Source: Kiloniella laminariae (GTDB lineage Bacteria > Pseudomonadota > Alphaproteobacteria > Kiloniellales > Kiloniellaceae). Taken from it: a stretch of DNA of 64,000 bases. Below are positions 61,866-64,000 of the stretch, one piece after another. The stretch lies in the NCBI RefSeq assembly GCF_027214005.1, contig NZ_JAPWGY010000004.1, positions 124,001-188,000 on the forward strand. Reading direction: 5' to 3'. Each line of letters begins with the position of its first letter. Position 1 is the first letter of the stretch. The notes under the pieces are model-generated. The model worked only from the letters and a program-made list of their open reading frames with translations. It had not been told where the DNA came from and did not search any database. The position numbers and the translations under genes are program-made.

Positions 61866-62822
61866 TTAACCCGAAGCCAGGCTGGTCGCAGCAATGCCAG
61901 CCAGAAAGATCCATCCGATGGTCCGGTTGGATTTGAAGAGATAGAGGCAGTTGTGAGGGTCATCGATATCAAGCCGCAGGATCTGCCAGCTGAAGTGTAT
62001 CACCATACTGACAATCCCTAACCAGAAAGGCCACGGCAGAGCGAGTAACCAGCCTGAGAGAGCAAAACAAAGGCTGCAGATGCTGTAAAAAAGTATCAGC
62101 CAGTTCCTGGTTTTATGACCAAGCCTGAGCGCAGTCGATTTGACACCAACCAGAGCGTCGTCCTCTTTATCCTGGTGGGCATAAATGGTGTCATACCCGA
62201 GAGTCCAGGCCAGGCCGCCGATGTAGAGAAGCAGAGGCGCAAGTGAGAGATCCCCGCGGACAGCCGCCCAGCCGACCAAAGCCCCCCAGTTGAAGGTGAG
62301 GCCCAGCCAGGCCTGGGGCCAATAGGTAATCCGTTTCATAAAAGGGTAGAAAACGACGAGGAGAAGGGACGCGGTAGCAAGGAGGATTGTAAAGTTGTTG
62401 AACTGTAAAATAACCAGAAATCCGAGAAGCAGCTGCAGAGCAAGGAAGGCAATAGCCTGACGCATGGAAAGTTCTCCGCTTGCCAGCGGACGGGTTGCTG
62501 TGCGGGCAACCTTGCGATCGAAATCCCGATCAGCCATGTCATTCAGTGTGCAGCCGGCCCCCCGCATAACAATAGCGCCAACGGCGAACAGCAGGGGCAT
62601 ATACCAGGGTGTGTAGGGGCTGCCGAATTGATAGCCAGGAGCTGTGGCAGCCAGGGCCAGTGACCACCAGCAGGGGAAAAGCAACAGCCAGGTGCCGATA
62701 GGCCGGTCAAGGCGGGCCAATCGCAGGTAGGGTCGCATACAAGCGGGTGAAAGACGGATAATCAAATGATCATCCACGATGTCGCTTGCACTATCGTTTC
62801 TTGCTGACAATGTGCTATCCAT
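61866..62822 (-). CDS. ubiA: 4-hydroxybenzoate polyprenyltransferase
   Basis: The 318-residue protein has about eight TM helices. The first Asp-rich motif is NDMADRDFDRKVARTATRPLASG (split, about 95-117), the second YDTIYAHQDKEDD (about 215-227), as in UbiA. It prenylates 4-hydroxybenzoate in ubiquinone synthesis at the inner membrane. Start chosen at ATG 62822; the open frame to 63290 is antisense to rsmE and not family-like. Diverges from rsmE and is followed by the methyltransferase gene. Confidence 0.9.
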   Translation of the reverse strand: MDSTLSARNDSASDIVDDHLIIRLSPACMRPYLRLARLDRPIGTWLLLFPCWWSLALAATAPGYQFGSPYTPWYMPLLFAVGAIVMRGAGCTLNDMADRDFDRKVARTATRPLASGELSMRQAIAFLALQLLLGFLVILQFNNFTILLATASLLLVVFYPFMKRITYWPQAWLGLTFNWGALVGWAAVRGDLSLAPLLLYIGGLAWTLGYDTIYAHQDKEDDALVGVKSTALRLGHKTRNWLILFYSICSLCFALSGWLLALPWPFWLGIVSMVIHFSWQILRLDIDDPHNCLYLFKSNRTIGWIFLAGIAATSLASG

Positions 62823-62903
62823 TTGTTTCGTACATGATAAAAACACGCTGTTATCCGTGATAGATACACGGGACATTAGGCTTTGTGAAGGTGGGTTCTG
62901 AAG

Positions 62904-63695
62904 ATGGAAAGGGTCAATACCAGACTCTATGTTGAAGACAAGCTCTTCGAAGGTGCAACCGTTGGCCTTGATTCGGCTGCGGCGCATTATCTCAGGTCGG
63001 TCCTCAGATTGGAACCGGGGGCCAGAGTCGGTTTGTTCAACGAGCGTGAAGGTGAATGGCTTGGTATTATCGATGGACTTGGCAAAGGCTGGTGTTCGCT
63101 TCGGGTTAAGGAATGCCGACGTGAAATCGAAGCCGAACGGGACATCTGGCTGGTATTCGCTCCGATAAAGCGCTCCCGTATTGATTTCCTTGCCGAGAAA
63201 GCAGGGGAGTTGGGTTGTTCGCGTATTCTGCCGGTATTTACCCGCTATACAGATGTGAAACGGGTAAATACGGAACGTCTGGCAGCACATGCCAAGGAAT
63301 CAGCCGAACAGTGCGAGAGACTGTCCGTAACCCGTGTGGACGAAGCTGTATCCCTAGAGAAGATGATTCAAAACTGGCCCGCAGATCGACGTCTGGTGGT
63401 CTGTGCCGAATTTGGCGAGGCGCGGCCCATTGCCGAGGTCTTTACCGAACTGCTGAGAGATGAACCGGATGCGGGATTAAAGCCCTGGGCTGTTTTGATC
63501 GGCCCGGAAGGCGGATTTTCAAAAGAAGAGCTTGAAGCTCTCTCTAGACTTTCTTATGTGACACCAGTTGGCCTCGGCCCCAGAGTATTACGGGCTGATA
63601 CCGCTGCTGTTGCTGCTCTGTCCTGTTGGCAGGCTATTTTAGGTGATGGGGGCATGCGCCCTCCAAAAGGAACAACGCCGGTTACGATTACCTGA
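62904..63695 (+). CDS. rsmE: 16S rRNA (uracil-N3)-methyltransferase RsmE
   Basis: The 263-residue SPOUT methyltransferase has an N-terminal PUA-like part with AAHYLRSVLRLEPGARVGLFNEREGEW (split, about 27-53), AEKAGELGCSRILPVFTRYT (about 99-118), ESAEQCERLSV and the knot motif VLIGPEGGFSKEELEAL (about 201-217), GLGPRVLRADTAAVAAL. It methylates 16S U1498. A ribosome site (GAAGGTGGG) precedes the gene. Followed 54 bases later by the glutamate-cysteine ligase gene, a common pairing in alphaproteobacteria. Confidence 0.92.
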   Translation: MERVNTRLYVEDKLFEGATVGLDSAAAHYLRSVLRLEPGARVGLFNEREGEWLGIIDGLGKGWCSLRVKECRREIEAERDIWLVFAPIKRSRIDFLAEKAGELGCSRILPVFTRYTDVKRVNTERLAAHAKESAEQCERLSVTRVDEAVSLEKMIQNWPADRRLVVCAEFGEARPIAEVFTELLRDEPDAGLKPWAVLIGPEGGFSKEELEALSRLSYVTPVGLGPRVLRADTAAVAALSCWQAILGDGGMRPPKGTTPVTIT

Positions 63696-63749
63696 TACCC
63701 AGCGGTATCTATAATTGTGTGATCTTTCGGCCTCAATGGAATTTGTACT

Positions 63750-64000
63750 ATGTCCGACGCTACGTCCTCTGCTGCGATAACTGAAAAATCCCAGCTTATT
63801 TCTTATTTTGAAAGCGGCAATAAGCCAAAGGATCAGTGGCGAATTGGCACTGAACACGAGAAGTTTGCCTTTTGTGACGAAAGCTTCAAGTCATTGACGT
63901 ATGATGGCACAAAATCGATCAAGGCGATCTTGGAGGGGTTGGCGGGTCGCTTTGGCTGGACGCCGGTTTACGAAGCAGGGAATATTATCGCCCTTACGGA
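63750..64000 (+). CDS. gshA: Glutamate-cysteine ligase, N-terminal part (runs off window)
   Basis: The visible 83 residues contain SQLISYFESGNKPKDQWRIG, TEHEKFAF, YDGTKSIKAILEGLAGRFGW and YEAGNIIAL, the start of the plant/alphaproteobacterial type of GshA, which makes gamma-glutamylcysteine for glutathione. The catalytic core extends beyond the window. Start at ATG 63750. Position after rsmE supports the call. Confidence 0.85.
   Translation, partial: MSDATSSAAITEKSQLISYFESGNKPKDQWRIGTEHEKFAFCDESFKSLTYDGTKSIKAILEGLAGRFGWTPVYEAGNIIALT

Noticed and set aside
62823-63290. N-terminal extension of UbiA
   Set aside because: The extra frame is antisense to rsmE and lacks family similarity; ATG 62822 gives normal UbiA length.
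1-64000. CRISPR array or cas genes
   Set aside because: No regularly spaced identical repeats with unique spacers and no Cas-like proteins were seen.

Overview
The window reads as a chromosomal segment of an alphaproteobacterium, probably a Rhodospirillales-like marine or freshwater lineage. Support comes from the gene order ribF-ileS-lspA-DUF3035-M16-M16, the pmbA/msbA/DUF374/lpxK lipid A block, a PAS_5-type PAS protein, DUF4170, NnrU and an ETF-beta lysine methyltransferase homologue. Moderate GC suits such a lineage. No rRNA gene, complete tRNA gene or CRISPR array is visible.

Positions 1 to about 12,385 are the right part of a P2-like prophage. The late module is in canonical P2 order and orientation: terminase ATPase P and portal Q run rightward, while scaffold O, capsid N, endonuclease M, head completion L, tail X, holin, GH108 lysozyme, a second holin, tail completion R and fibre-like proteins run leftward off the window edge. 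To the right of Q lies AT-rich cargo: an orphan protein, a two-TM/coiled-coil protein, a putAbiC-family abortive-infection protein and a small membrane protein, all leftward. A 42-bp direct repeat flanks the putAbiC pair. Beyond it are a 281-bp AT-rich element bounded by 25-bp inverted repeats and packed with TGTAAY/GGTTAC words, a 20-bp sequence resembling a tRNA 3' end (candidate attR), and a strong terminator. No integrase, repressor or replication gene lies between Q and this junction.

From 12.7 kb on, the region is ordinary chromosome. 12.7-20.7 kb holds small metabolic and regulatory genes: a 2OG-Fe(II) oxygenase, LysE exporter, DUF2975/XRE pair, LysR, VOC protein, hydroxyacid dehydrogenase, flavoprotein and NnrU. 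20.7-39.5 kb holds translation, RNA modification and envelope genes (ArsC-like, RsmB-like, RibF, IleS, LspA, DUF3035, an M16 pair), then Pgi, MutL, DUF3095, RsmD, an RluB-like enzyme and TadA. 39.5-49.3 kb holds PurD, XseA, an M23 peptidase and the leftward lipid A run PmbA-MsbA-DUF374-LpxK-LpxL.

49.5-64 kb holds LeuA with a long structured leader containing small ORFs, a PAS protein, a slipin-NfeD-UbiD run, DUF4170, a polyamine pair (SpeD-SpeE), a fused PabB-PabC folate enzyme, UbiA with a methyltransferase, RsmE and the start of a glutamate-cysteine ligase. The most interesting stretches are the prophage cargo and junction (8.9-12.4 kb), the shared C-terminal motif on two phage tail proteins, and the leuA leader.
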